DNA of 64,000 nt, taken from IMG/VR virus record IMGVR_UViG_3300046812_000287, positions 1-64,000 of that record; one strand, written 5' to 3'. Positions 8,153 to 16,215 of the stretch are shown here, piece after piece. The notes below the pieces were generated by a model. That model was given only the letters and a program-made list of their open reading frames with translations, was not told where the DNA came from and ran no database searches. The translations under genes and the position numbers were made by a program. The first letter of the stretch is position 1; every line of letters begins with the position of its first letter. Origin of the DNA: a virus.

Positions 8153-10450
8153 TCAGATTTCTAGGAAGGCCCGGAGGTCCAAAGGGAGCCTCCCGGACTT
8201 GACAAAAGTGGAAATCAGGACCCCAGTTTGGTCCTTTTTGGGCACCAAAACCCTCGATCCGGACCCGGAAAGCTTCCAAAATGGTACCGTCGAGGCCCTA
8301 TTTTCGTTAATAGACCACCCTTTCGTCCTCGCTATCTTGCGAACGGTGAGCGGTTTTTCCAGCCGGTCGCTCTGCCGGCCCTCGTAAATCTGGTCCTTGA
8401 TCAGGGCTACGAGGTCCGTATCGAGGATGATTACATTGTCATCTATTTTGAGAGAGCGCGACCCGTTCGCTCCCTTTCCTACCCACCGCTCCGCCTTCGG
8501 TTTCGCTATCTCCTCGTTTATTTTATCAAACAACCTCGCCACGAGCGCCATGCCGGGTGAGTATCCCTCTTCGACAACTTCCGCTTTCGTAGTCGACCAC
8601 GGAGCACTATCCCCGCGCAGGACTGGCACCTCCTTCTTCAGCCATTCTTCCGCCCACCACTTAATAATCCCTAGCCCGCCCTGCTCGCTCAACCACGCAT
8701 TAAACTTCATCCAGTATTCCGGAGGCGACTTCTCCTCAGTCACCTTCGGCACGAACCACCGTCGATCATCCCCCGACAGCTGAATAGCGCGCATCGAGTT
8801 AGAGCACGCAAAGATGTGCATCCAATTCTCGACATCATAATTCGCCATGTACTTCTTCGAGACCGTCACAGTGCGATCAGTGATAATCGACTTCAGCTTA
8901 TTGTAGGCCTTTGAGGAGTGGCCCGCGTAAATCTCGTGCACGACTGCAAGCCTCTTGTGGGCTAGCCAGTAGTTGAAATTTGATTCCACGATCTCATTTT
9001 CAGTCGGCGTGGACACATTATCCTCCCCCACAAGCGGCGCCAGGATTTTTTCACCCAGCGTGCCCTTCCCTATTCCCTGCGTCTCGGAGATCAACAGCAC
9101 TCCATATAACATCTTAATGTCCGGGCGCGCGATAAGCGTCGCGCACCACCTCATTAGCTCCTTCCGGTCGCCTTCCCCCGGCACCAGCAGCTCCATGAAC
9201 TCCAGCCAAGGCCCCGCGTCCCCTTTCTCCGCTTTAATCTCCGAGGGCACGTGCGTATTTATAAAGCGTCCGTCGTGCCCATAGATGCCGGATGTTTTAC
9301 CTGGATCATATTTCAATGTGGCGCTCTTCGAGGCCGCGTCCTTCTTAAGCAGCCGCCCGGTATCGTCCACATCCGAGAACGGCGCGGCCTTATTATTGAA
9401 CTCCGGCAGCGTCCATATCTTGTTGGGCCATTCCTTATGGATGAAAACTTCCGGCTTCACGGCGTGCACCCACTCCTCCTTAAAAGCCTCCTTCAATATT
9501 GCCACCGGCCGCCCCTTCCCGCCCTCCGGAGGAATTAGTGTGGTCGCGTAGGTCGCGAATTGAAACAAGGACCTGAGCGTCGGCCCCACGAACCTCCCCT
9601 TGATAAACATATGATCCGGCAACGGGTCCGCCATGTCCCAAGACATCTTAAAGTGCTTGCCGAACATTATGCCTTTCATCGAAGCCCCGTAGTTCTTCGC
9701 GACTTTCTGGAGCGCTGATTCTCCCGGGGGATCGTTGTCGCATACGTAGATCACCTCGACCGGGCGCTCCGCTTTCAATTCGGCATAGTCCGTCCGGTGC
9801 GGCGCGAGCGCCCCGCCGATCATCCCCCAGTGTTCATACAGCCCCAGCACTTCGCCCCACGGGTGCGCCTTAAGTCGCGCTGCGTCTTGGGTAAGATCAT
9901 GAACAAATTTAGCTGCCTTACACCCTTCATGAATCATAATGCGCGGCTTCATCTTCCTTTCTGGTTTCCAGAATGGCAGCGCTCCATCCGGCTCCAGGTC
10001 GCGCCACTCCCCATCGTCCCAGAACGAATGCGAGACAAAGTATTTCGCCCCGCCATCAGTGGGCGTGCGCCGCTCCTGCACCATCTTTATCAGCCCACTC
10101 GGCCGCTCTAATAGAGCGAAGAACCTCCCGTGGTCGCCCTTTTGCCGGCTAAGCCAGTCTCTATAGCTCGCCGCCGTCGCGCCGACCGAGCGCGGGAACT
10201 TCACCCCTTTGAACCCGGCCTTTATGTCTTCCTCTTCCTCCTTCGTGGGGGCGTGGTCCTTCCGGGAACAATCTATGGACCCGTCCGCCGCGATCTTGAT
10301 CAGCGTGCGCTCTATATAATAGGCGTCGCCCTTAGAGCGCTCCTTAACCATGGCCCGCCTAAACGACAACAACTCCGCTCCGACCCGGTTCAAGTAAGCC
10401 ATCAGCGCCGGCACCCCGGCCACGGCCGCCACTTCCTTCTTTTTAGCCAT
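8153..10450 (-). CDS. Primase-helicase (TOPRIM plus SF3-like D5 helicase, DUF5906 type)
   Basis: The 765-residue protein combines a TOPRIM region with a viral SF3-like helicase. The TOPRIM part is at about residues 168-260, with the Glu of IMIHEGCKAA at 171-180 and the acidic VCDNDPPG at 236-243. The helicase Walker A is SETQGIGKGT (455-464). The later segment FACSNSMRAIQLSGDDRRWFVP is the hallmark of the DUF5906/primase-helicase group. TOPRIM primases make RNA primers, and the helicase unwinds the fork. The start follows CAGGAGA and is read from the divergent control region. It lies apart from the polymerase, which is on the other strand. Confidence 0.85.
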   Translation of the reverse strand: MAKKKEVAAVAGVPALMAYLNRVGAELLSFRRAMVKERSKGDAYYIERTLIKIAADGSIDCSRKDHAPTKEEEEDIKAGFKGVKFPRSVGATAASYRDWLSRQKGDHGRFFALLERPSGLIKMVQERRTPTDGGAKYFVSHSFWDDGEWRDLEPDGALPFWKPERKMKPRIMIHEGCKAAKFVHDLTQDAARLKAHPWGEVLGLYEHWGMIGGALAPHRTDYAELKAERPVEVIYVCDNDPPGESALQKVAKNYGASMKGIMFGKHFKMSWDMADPLPDHMFIKGRFVGPTLRSLFQFATYATTLIPPEGGKGRPVAILKEAFKEEWVHAVKPEVFIHKEWPNKIWTLPEFNNKAAPFSDVDDTGRLLKKDAASKSATLKYDPGKTSGIYGHDGRFINTHVPSEIKAEKGDAGPWLEFMELLVPGEGDRKELMRWCATLIARPDIKMLYGVLLISETQGIGKGTLGEKILAPLVGEDNVSTPTENEIVESNFNYWLAHKRLAVVHEIYAGHSSKAYNKLKSIITDRTVTVSKKYMANYDVENWMHIFACSNSMRAIQLSGDDRRWFVPKVTEEKSPPEYWMKFNAWLSEQGGLGIIKWWAEEWLKKEVPVLRGDSAPWSTTKAEVVEEGYSPGMALVARLFDKINEEIAKPKAERWVGKGANGSRSLKIDDNVIILDTDLVALIKDQIYEGRQSDRLEKPLTVRKIARTKGWSINENRASTVPFWKLSGSGSRVLVPKKDQTGVLISTFVKSGRLPLDLRAFLEI

Positions 10451-10595
10451 AGTCTTCTCCTGTTATTACGCCAGGCTGCTCTTATCGCTCTTTTCTCCCC
10501 TAACCAAAATCTTTATTTTCCTGTTTAAAGAAAACACTTTCCAAAACAGTTTTTATAGGGCAGGCTCCGTTTCGGAAGAGGAAAGGACGGCTAAT
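10451..10595. promoter_or_regulatory. Divergent AT-rich control region with an inverted repeat
   Basis: This gap separates the minus-strand primase from the plus-strand early genes, so it should contain promoters for both. It is AT-rich compared with its flanks. An inverted repeat CTGTTT (10521-10526) and AAACAG (10544-10549) with a 17-base spacer could be an operator. A TTTTATAGGG stretch at 10551-10560 could be a -10 element for the plus strand. The region is also a candidate replication origin, but no iterons were seen. Confidence 0.45.
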
Positions 10596-11141
10596 ATGAC
10601 TGACAAGATCGAAGCCCTTCGCCAGAAGGCGGCGCATGCTCGCGACCTGGAGCTGGTCATCTCTGATCTAGAAGGGCAGCTGAAAGAGCGAAAGCAAGAG
10701 TTGCTTTCACTCTACCACACGACCCTCCCGGAGCTGATGGACGAGGCGGGCACCGATCGTATCGGTCTGCCGCCCCAGGGGAACTCCCCAGGGATGGACT
10801 TCGTGATGAAGCCCTACTTCTCCGCGTCCATCGCGGCCTCCTGGCCCCCGGAGAAGCGCGACGCCGCCTTCGCCCTCCTGAAGAGGCTTAAGGCGGAGGA
10901 CCTGATCAAGACGGAAGTTAGCACAAAACTTCCCAAGGGCTCCTTGTCCCTCGCCAAGAAGATAGTCACCGCCATCAAGAAGCTCGGCCCTAAGGCCGAC
11001 CTGAAGCAGTCCGTCCACTCCGGCACCCTGGGCGCCTGGCTCCGCGAAATCTACGACGGCGGGCAGGCGCTCACGTCCGAGCAGCTCGCGACCCTCGGCG
11101 CCTCGGTCGGCCGCGTCGTCCGCCCCGAGGAGCGCAAGTAA
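10596..11141 (+). CDS. Conserved early phage protein with N-terminal coiled coil
   Basis: The 181-residue product starts after AAAGGA. Residues 1-45 form a heptad-like helix (IEALRQKAAHARDLELVISDLEGQLKERKQELLSLY). The C-terminal part (LKQSVHSGTLGAWLREIYDGG) resembles a family common in phage replication or recombination modules, whose members end with a similar 'vhp.TLkafvre' segment. That family has no firmly established biochemical role. As the first gene of the plus-strand unit it is probably expressed early. Confidence 0.65.
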   Translation: MTDKIEALRQKAAHARDLELVISDLEGQLKERKQELLSLYHTTLPELMDEAGTDRIGLPPQGNSPGMDFVMKPYFSASIAASWPPEKRDAAFALLKRLKAEDLIKTEVSTKLPKGSLSLAKKIVTAIKKLGPKADLKQSVHSGTLGAWLREIYDGGQALTSEQLATLGASVGRVVRPEERK

Positions 11142-11221
11142 TGAACTTAACTTCACGCGACTACTTCGCCGCTCGGGCGCTCGTCGTGAACTTTGAGACA
11201 CTCTTAACCACAGAAGGATGA
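11141..11221 (+). CDS. Possible 26-residue peptide between two early genes
   Basis: A short frame begins at an ATG overlapping the upstream TAA, with GAGGAG eight bases before it, and ends in a TGA overlapping an ATG at 11218. It reads MNLTSRDYFAARALVVNFET and then six more residues. The overlapping junctions match the style of this genome, but a frame this short may be chance. Confidence 0.25.
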   Translation: MNLTSRDYFAARALVVNFETLLTTEG

Positions 11222-11226
11222 CGACC

Positions 11227-12090
11227 ATGGCAACTGCCCTGAAGAAGAAGCCCAAGCAGGAGGTTGCGCGCCGCGCGGCCTCTACCCTGGCAACCCAAGA
11301 GGGGTTACCAGCCCACCTGCGCTCCTACGAGTCGACCGGCGCGGGCGTCCCGTCCGACGCGAAGGACTTCCTGCTGCCGATGGCGAAGGTCCTGGACGCC
11401 AAGTCCCCGGAGTGCGAGAAGCGCGGACCGAACTATGTACCCGGCGCCGAGGCCGGCGACATCTTGCTGAAGAACGCCCCGAACCCCTTGATCAAGGGCG
11501 ACCAGGGCTTCCTGTTTCAACCCTGCTACCGCGAGGCCGCGGTGATCGAGTGGCTCCCGCGCACCAAGGGCGGCGGCGGCGGAGGCGGGTTCGTCGCGCG
11601 CCACCCGGAGGACTATCTAGAGACCTCCAACGACAAGGTCCAGCGCCCGCACCCGGAGAACCCGGCCAAGATGGTGTGGTACCGGAAGTCGACCGGAAAT
11701 TTGTTGGTTGAAACTCGATATGTCGGCGGGTACATGGTCGGTGAGGACGGCGACGAGCCTCTTCCGCTCGTTCTTCCCTTCTCCTCCACCGGCCACACCG
11801 TCGCGAAGCAGTGGAACATGCTCATCGCCTCGAAGCGCGTCAACGGTGCCAAGGCCGACATATGGCTGGTCTACTACCGGGTCGCCACGCGCCTCAAGGC
11901 TCGACAGGACCAGTCGTGGTACCTGTTCGACGTCGCCGACGCCGGCCCGGAGAGGAACGGCCTGCCGACCACGATGTGGGTCCCCACGGCGGAGGACGCC
12001 GAGCGCGGACGCAACCTCCACGAGAGCCTCGCCTCCGGCGCCCGCCAGTTCGCCCAGGATGAGGGTCCCGCCGACAACGAAAAGATGTAG
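11227..12090 (+). CDS. Conserved early phage protein, possible ssDNA-binding/recombination partner
   Basis: The second ATG (11227) is preferred over 11218 because AAGG lies nine bases upstream of it, giving 287 residues. The N-terminus is basic. A GGGGGGG run near residues 119-125 precedes the segment FVARHPEDYLE. The central part (VRWY-like MVWYRKSTGNLLVETRYVGG and PLVLPFSSTGHTVAKQWNMLI) is of a kind seen in phage proteins encoded beside recombination or single-strand binding genes. The C-terminus is acidic (FAQDEGPADNEKM), as in many single-strand binding proteins. The exact function is not known. Confidence 0.6.
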   Translation: MATALKKKPKQEVARRAASTLATQEGLPAHLRSYESTGAGVPSDAKDFLLPMAKVLDAKSPECEKRGPNYVPGAEAGDILLKNAPNPLIKGDQGFLFQPCYREAAVIEWLPRTKGGGGGGGFVARHPEDYLETSNDKVQRPHPENPAKMVWYRKSTGNLLVETRYVGGYMVGEDGDEPLPLVLPFSSTGHTVAKQWNMLIASKRVNGAKADIWLVYYRVATRLKARQDQSWYLFDVADAGPERNGLPTTMWVPTAEDAERGRNLHESLASGARQFAQDEGPADNEKM

Positions 12091-12202
12091 GGGTGTTACG
12101 GTCGGTCGGCGTCGAGGTCGGCTCTCAGAAAGGTGACCTGCGGCCCTACATCTGGACATGTCCCGTTCAAGGTCACCAGTCGACGCACAAAAGGAGGCTA
12201 AC
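12091..12202 (+). ncRNA. Nested inverted repeats: candidate structured leader 1
   Basis: This gene gap contains three perfect nested inverted repeats. The outer pair is GCGTCGA (12109-12115) with TCGACGC (12180-12186). The middle pair is GGTGACCT (12132-12139) with AGGTCACC (12170-12177). The central palindrome is GGACATGTCC (12154-12163). It ends in AAAGGAGGCTAAC just before the next ATG. It could fold as a long RNA hairpin controlling the next gene, or the palindromes could be protein-binding DNA sites. Confidence 0.5.
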
Positions 12203-12448
12203 ATGACGAGGAACGAAGCCATAAAGATCAGCCAGGAAGTCGAAGAAAGCCATCCAAAAGACTGTAGCGCAACAGCTCTGGTCGAGACGCTCATCAAGCT
12301 TGGGCTGCTTAAGGTCGATGACAAACTGATGGCGGAGAAGAAAACCGTCATCAGGACGGCAGACAAGAGCCAATATGCCGTAGTTAAGACTGATGAAATC
12401 GTCAACGCGCTGATATATGCAGGCTACGTCGTCTTGCCGCCAAAGTGA
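12203..12448 (+). CDS. Small early protein, 81 residues
   Basis: The ATG at 12203 lies behind a perfect AAGGAGG; the frame is open upstream to 12158 but lacks such a site. The protein is helical in its first half (NEAIKISQEVEESHPKDCSATALVETLIKLGLL) and ends with a beta-like part (YAVVKTDEIVNALIYAGYVVLPP). No family is recognised. It is flanked on both sides by gaps rich in inverted repeats. Confidence 0.6.
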   Translation: MTRNEAIKISQEVEESHPKDCSATALVETLIKLGLLKVDDKLMAEKKTVIRTADKSQYAVVKTDEIVNALIYAGYVVLPPK

Positions 12449-12573
12449 TAACAGTGGTCCCCTCCGGGCGGGCAGGTCAGCTGCCCTTCCTCTTCCACTC
12501 GATGCGCGCCTCGTCACCGCGCGCCCGGAGGGCTAAGTGAGGCTGACAGCCTGAGCCACTAAAGGAGGCTAAT
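12449..12573 (+). ncRNA. Inverted repeats: candidate structured leader 2
   Basis: An 11-base perfect inverted repeat, CCCTCCGGGCG (12460-12470) and CGCCCGGAGGG (12522-12532), encloses a second hairpin GGGCAG-GTCAG-CTGCCC (12470-12486). A third short hairpin (GGCTGACAGCC, about 12541-12551) follows. The region ends in AAAGGAGGCTAAT before the next ATG, almost the same ribosome-binding block as leader 1. No T-tract follows the stems, so a simple terminator is unlikely. Confidence 0.5.
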
Positions 12574-12750
12574 ATGAAGAAGAAAGAGCTATTCAATTTG
12601 ACTGCTGAGGTCCGCGCCGAGACCGACAAGGCGCTGCTCCTCCACGACGGCACCCGCCAGGCCTGGGTCCCCAAGTCCCAGGTCGAGGACAACGGCGACG
12701 GCACCTTCACCATGCCGGCCTGGCTGGCGAAGGCCAAGGAGTTCGTGTGA
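12574..12750 (+). CDS. Small early protein, 58 residues
   Basis: The ATG at 12574 follows AAAGGAGGCTAAT. The product begins MKKKELFNLTAEVRAETDKA and continues LLLHDGTRQAWVPKSQVEDN. It then ends in MPAWLAKAKEF. This pattern is common in small phage proteins that read like an OB-type beta fold ('A.L..dG....WvPkSqved..dG...mp.wlA'). The stop overlaps the next start (TGATG). Its molecular role is not known. Confidence 0.65.
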   Translation: MKKKELFNLTAEVRAETDKALLLHDGTRQAWVPKSQVEDNGDGTFTMPAWLAKAKEFV

Positions 12751-12962
12751 TGATCGACGACCTCAACGAGCGCGGCCTGCGCGAGATGCTGGCCGCCGTG
12801 GTCGAGTGCAAGGTCCCGCTGCGCGTCCGCCGCGACGCGCTGGAGGCGGAGGCCGACCTCGCCGCGAGCGCGGCCAACTCGCTCGCGAAGGTCTCGGGAC
12901 TTTTGTCCGTCATGGAGGACGACTTGCGCGCCCGCCTTCTAAAATTGGAGGAAGAAAAATGA
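12750..12962 (+). CDS. Small helical early protein, 70 residues
   Basis: The ATG at 12750 has GGAG eight bases upstream. The protein is almost entirely helical and acidic-basic mixed, with Ala- and Leu-rich stretches (EAEADLAASAANSLAKVSGLLSVMEDDL), suggesting a small coiled-coil or dimer. Its end overlaps the next ATG. The function is unknown. Confidence 0.55.
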   Translation: MIDDLNERGLREMLAAVVECKVPLRVRRDALEAEADLAASAANSLAKVSGLLSVMEDDLRARLLKLEEEK

Positions 12963-13861
12963 CCACGATCATCGGAGCCGGCCTCGCGGGCCTCCTCGCC
13001 GGCAACATGCTGCGCCATCGTTCACCACTCATCGTTGAACGGCAGAGCGCTCTTCCTAACAATCATTCAGCGGTGCTGCGCTTCCGCTCGCCCATAGTCG
13101 GAGACACGCTCAATATTCCGTTCCGTAAGGTGACAATGATCAAGACGCATCTGCCTTGGAAGAACCCGGTGGCGGACGCGCTCGCCTATTCCTTTAAGAA
13201 CGGGAGCCAGTATCGTTCCGACCGCTCTATTATTTCCGGCACCACGACCGCCGACCGTTGGATCGCGCCGCCCGACCTGATCTCTAGGATGGCGGAGCGC
13301 CTAGATATTAAGTATGGCACCCCATTCCTATTCAATAACAAGAGCAGTCATCCTATCATCTCCACGCTTCCAATGCCGACGTTGATGACGCTGTTGAAGT
13401 ATCCGAAACAGCCAGAGTTCAACTATGTCACCGGCGTGAACGTCAAGGCGACCATTGCGGATTGTGATGCTTATATTTCCTTACTGGTGCCGAACCCCGA
13501 CTTGCCAATCTCGCGCATCTCGATCACGGGCAATGAATTGATAGTCGAATTGCCAGGCAAGATTACCTTTGCGGGCTTAGCTGTTAGCATGGCCGCTGAC
13601 CTTATTGGCATTCCTCCTAAATCATGTAGCGACATCAGGACCTATCCCCAACACTACGCTAAGATTATGCCCATTAGCGACGAGGAGCGGCACGCCTTCA
13701 TGTTTTGGGCCACGGACAAATTCAACATCTTCTCGCTGGGGCGTTTCGCGACGTGGCGTCCTGGTCTACTGATGGACGACTTGGTCAATGATCTCCGGCG
13801 CATCGACCATTGGATCACGGCCGGTAGCTACGCTATAGCTCGACACAGGAGTGGAAAATGA
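12959..13861 (+). CDS. FAD/NAD(P)-binding oxidoreductase-like protein
   Basis: The product from ATG 12959 is 300 residues. It starts with a dinucleotide-binding Rossmann motif, TTIIGAGLAGLLAGNMLRHR with an acidic end at IVERQ, as in FAD-dependent oxidoreductases. The rest lacks motifs that would name a reaction. Its stop overlaps the ThyX start, and ThyX is itself an FAD enzyme. The pair may work on the same nucleotide or cofactor. The protein is shorter than most two-domain FAD oxidoreductases. Confidence 0.65.
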   Translation: MTTIIGAGLAGLLAGNMLRHRSPLIVERQSALPNNHSAVLRFRSPIVGDTLNIPFRKVTMIKTHLPWKNPVADALAYSFKNGSQYRSDRSIISGTTTADRWIAPPDLISRMAERLDIKYGTPFLFNNKSSHPIISTLPMPTLMTLLKYPKQPEFNYVTGVNVKATIADCDAYISLLVPNPDLPISRISITGNELIVELPGKITFAGLAVSMAADLIGIPPKSCSDIRTYPQHYAKIMPISDEERHAFMFWATDKFNIFSLGRFATWRPGLLMDDLVNDLRRIDHWITAGSYAIARHRSGK

Positions 13862-14607
13862 AAGTGACTTTGATAGACTACACTGGCGCCGGCAACCCCG
13901 ATCCCTTGTACGCCGCGCGCCTCCTTGTTTACACGAAGAACACTCGCCTTACCCAGGGCGAAGACACCCGGAAGAAAGTGCAGGAGATGAACATAGACCA
14001 ACTCCAAAAGGAGTTGTCCTACGTCGCGAACACCATTCGCTCCTCCTGGGAGTTCGTTGACTTCACCTTTGAGATCACCGGAGTCACCCGCGCCTTCACC
14101 CACCAGCTAGTCCGCACCCGCACCGCCTCTTACGCTCAGCAGGCTCAGCGGGTCGTGGATATGAGTGATTTTGAAGCGCTTCTCCCTGTGACCGTTGTCA
14201 ACAAAGACAAGGTCGATGCATGGGAGGCATGTATGCGCGTCATCCGTGACGTTTATCAGAACCTCACCGATGCCGGCGTTCCCGCCCAGGACGCGCGCGG
14301 CGTACTTCCCACCAATGTCCTTACGAACATCATCGTGAAAATGAACCTGCGCACCCTGGCTGATCTACTGGGGAAGCGCAAGAGCTTACGGGCTCAGGGC
14401 GAGTATGCCGACGTCGCCCGTGAGTGGGAGCGGCAGGCCGTCGCCGTCTTCCCCTGGACCCAGCCGTTCCTCGACCCGGAGCGGACGCGGACGCCAGCCC
14501 TGGACGCCATCCTGAAGGAGGCCCTGGGCTCCGCCGCGCCTATCGACGCTCCGCGCGTTAACGCCGCGCTCAAGGAACTCGACACTTTGAAAGGAACCTG
14601 GGGATGA
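13858..14607 (+). CDS. thyX: ThyX-type flavin-dependent thymidylate synthase (atypical signature)
   Basis: The 249-residue product matches ThyX in length and layout. It has the segment FTHQLVRTRTASYAQQAQRV (signature at residues 86-98), ARGVLPTNVLTN, and MNLRTLADLLGKR with AQGEYADVA. Classical ThyX has RHRxxSxNxxSxR. Here it reads RTRTASYAQQAQR, so the His, Asn and second Ser are Thr, Ala and Ala; the Arg residues and first Ser are kept. ThyX uses FAD, NADPH and methylenetetrahydrofolate to make dTMP from dUMP. The altered signature could reflect a phage subfamily or a different product such as a hydroxymethylated base. GGAGTGGAAA precedes the ATG. Confidence 0.82.
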   Translation: MKVTLIDYTGAGNPDPLYAARLLVYTKNTRLTQGEDTRKKVQEMNIDQLQKELSYVANTIRSSWEFVDFTFEITGVTRAFTHQLVRTRTASYAQQAQRVVDMSDFEALLPVTVVNKDKVDAWEACMRVIRDVYQNLTDAGVPAQDARGVLPTNVLTNIIVKMNLRTLADLLGKRKSLRAQGEYADVAREWERQAVAVFPWTQPFLDPERTRTPALDAILKEALGSAAPIDAPRVNAALKELDTLKGTWG

Positions 14608-15044
14608 AAGCCCCGCGCGCCGTCCTGGTCGACATCGATCATACGCTTTCCGACGCCTTTTGGCGCGATGAACTTATCGGCACATGGGATGCCTATCACG
14701 AAGCCAGCAGCGGAGACTTGCCGCTGTTGCCTGTGATAGGACTCATCAACTCGCTACACCTTTGTCGCTACACCATCGTCGGCATTACCGCTCGACCGGA
14801 GAAGTGGCGCCAGCTAACGCTTAATTGGTTGGTGCGCTGGGGCGCCCACGTTCACGAATTATTGATGCGACCGGATGATGCTTTCCATCCGTCGCCGGAG
14901 ATAAAGCTGGAGTTGGCCCGGAAGCGCTTTCCTGACTTCAACGACATCGCTTTCCTGCTAGAGGACCGCGATGACGTTTGTGCGGCCTTCCGCGAGGCAG
15001 GCGTCACCGTTCTTCAAGTCTTCTCCAAGAGGAGTGGAATATGA
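14604..15044 (+). CDS. HAD-family phosphatase, polynucleotide 3'-phosphatase-like
   Basis: The 146-residue protein begins with the HAD nucleophile motif VDIDHTLSD (residues 9-17). It continues with GITARPEKWRQLTLNWL (motif II-like) and LLEDRDDVCAAFREAG (motif IV acid pair). This set resembles the phosphatase domain of phage polynucleotide kinases and small phage 5'-nucleotidases. It would remove phosphate from nucleotides or DNA ends. It overlaps ThyX by ATGA, supporting a role in the same nucleotide cassette. Confidence 0.75.
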   Translation: MKAPRAVLVDIDHTLSDAFWRDELIGTWDAYHEASSGDLPLLPVIGLINSLHLCRYTIVGITARPEKWRQLTLNWLVRWGAHVHELLMRPDDAFHPSPEIKLELARKRFPDFNDIAFLLEDRDDVCAAFREAGVTVLQVFSKRSGI

Positions 15045-15721
15045 TCACGGTTATCACTGGCGGCTCCTCCGGTCTCGGTTTGGCAATAATGCCCCATCTG
15101 GAGCGGCTCCCTGACTCTACCGTTATCGATTGGTCGTTGGCGTCGGGTGTTGATGTTCGAAGCCCCTTATCAGTTAGGCTGGCAGCACGTAAATTTTATA
15201 AAATAGATTGCTTGATTAACTGCGCGGGCGTTAACCATATCGAATTCATCCCGACCCTGAAGGAAGAAGATTGGGACCGAGTCATGGACACGAATGCGAA
15301 AGGCATCTATCTGGCCTCCCAGGCGCTCCTCCCCTACCTCAAGGACGGAACCATCCTGAACATCGTCTCGAATGCCAGTCATATGCCGATGACTTCTTCG
15401 CTGGCCTACAATGCCTCTAAAGGCGCGGCGGAGATCATGACGCGTCAGATGTCACGTGAGCTGATCAAGACCCACGGCATCACCGTCTTCGGCATCAGCC
15501 CGAATAAGCTTAAGGGCACCGGCATGTCTGACTACATTGATAAGAAGGTTTGCGAACTTCGCGGCTGGACGCCAGAGGAGGCGCGGAATTATCAACTTGC
15601 CTCCTTGCCCGCCGGGGAGGAGACTAGCCCGGATACCTTAGCGGAGTTCGTCGCCTTCCTTCTCTCCACTAAGGAGCGCCACCGGTATCTCGCCGGAACC
15701 ATCATCCCTTACGGACTATAG
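15041..15721 (+). CDS. Short-chain dehydrogenase/reductase
   Basis: The 226-residue product from the ATG at 15041 (behind GAGGAGTGGAAT) shows the classical SDR pattern. The cofactor motif TGGSSGLG is at residues 6-13, CAGVN at 61-65, a catalytic Ser in NIVSNAS, and YNASK with Tyr123 and Lys127. SDRs reduce or oxidise carbonyls and alcohols using NAD(P)H. The substrate is unknown. Sitting between ThyX/HAD and a VOC protein, it may act on a nucleotide or sugar intermediate. SDRs are rare in phages. Confidence 0.82.
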   Translation: MITVITGGSSGLGLAIMPHLERLPDSTVIDWSLASGVDVRSPLSVRLAARKFYKIDCLINCAGVNHIEFIPTLKEEDWDRVMDTNAKGIYLASQALLPYLKDGTILNIVSNASHMPMTSSLAYNASKGAAEIMTRQMSRELIKTHGITVFGISPNKLKGTGMSDYIDKKVCELRGWTPEEARNYQLASLPAGEETSPDTLAEFVAFLLSTKERHRYLAGTIIPYGL

Positions 15722-15729
15722 GAGTGGAC

Positions 15730-16215
15730 ATGCCCGAGTTAGATCAAGTCGCTTTCTATTGCTCCAACCTAGAGCAATCTAACAAGCTGAAGGCCCAGTT
15801 CGGGCTCTTAAATGAGCCTTGGATAATCGATACTGTCACAGGCCAATCCGTCGTGGCAGGTAGCACTCAGAAAGTAGAGAATGTCGCGGAACTCCAGTTC
15901 AATTATTCTCTCGGAATTGAACTGGAAATCTTGCGCTACATCTCCGGACCTCACTGGCATGAGCGCGTTAATCCGCTCTTCAATTCAAATTATGCCTTCG
16001 CCAGCCATATAGGTCATCACCTGAAGCCAGATGAACTGTTCCCTGATATGTTAGGCGCCCCGCTAGTCCAGGAGACCTTTACCCAGTCCCACACTAGCAG
16101 TTTCCTGACGGACCCGGACTCCCCGGGCTACGGCCGGAAGTACCATTACCGCATACATGAGCTAAGTCCAGGGACTTATCTTAAGTTCATCAAGCGTATC
16201 GAGCCGGCGAAATGA
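15730..16215 (+). CDS. Glyoxalase/VOC-fold protein
   Basis: The ATG at 15730 follows TAGGAGTGGAC and gives 161 residues. The start ELDQVAFYCSNLEQSNKLKAQFGL is typical of the first beta-alpha unit of the vicinal oxygen chelate fold. FNYSLGIELEILRYISGPHWH and the final YLKFIKRI fit the second half. VOC proteins bind metal and include isomerases, dioxygenases and antibiotic-binding proteins. Likely metal ligands are the His and Glu residues in ELEIL and HWHE. The substrate is unknown. Confidence 0.65.
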   Translation: MPELDQVAFYCSNLEQSNKLKAQFGLLNEPWIIDTVTGQSVVAGSTQKVENVAELQFNYSLGIELEILRYISGPHWHERVNPLFNSNYAFASHIGHHLKPDELFPDMLGAPLVQETFTQSHTSSFLTDPDSPGYGRKYHYRIHELSPGTYLKFIKRIEPAK

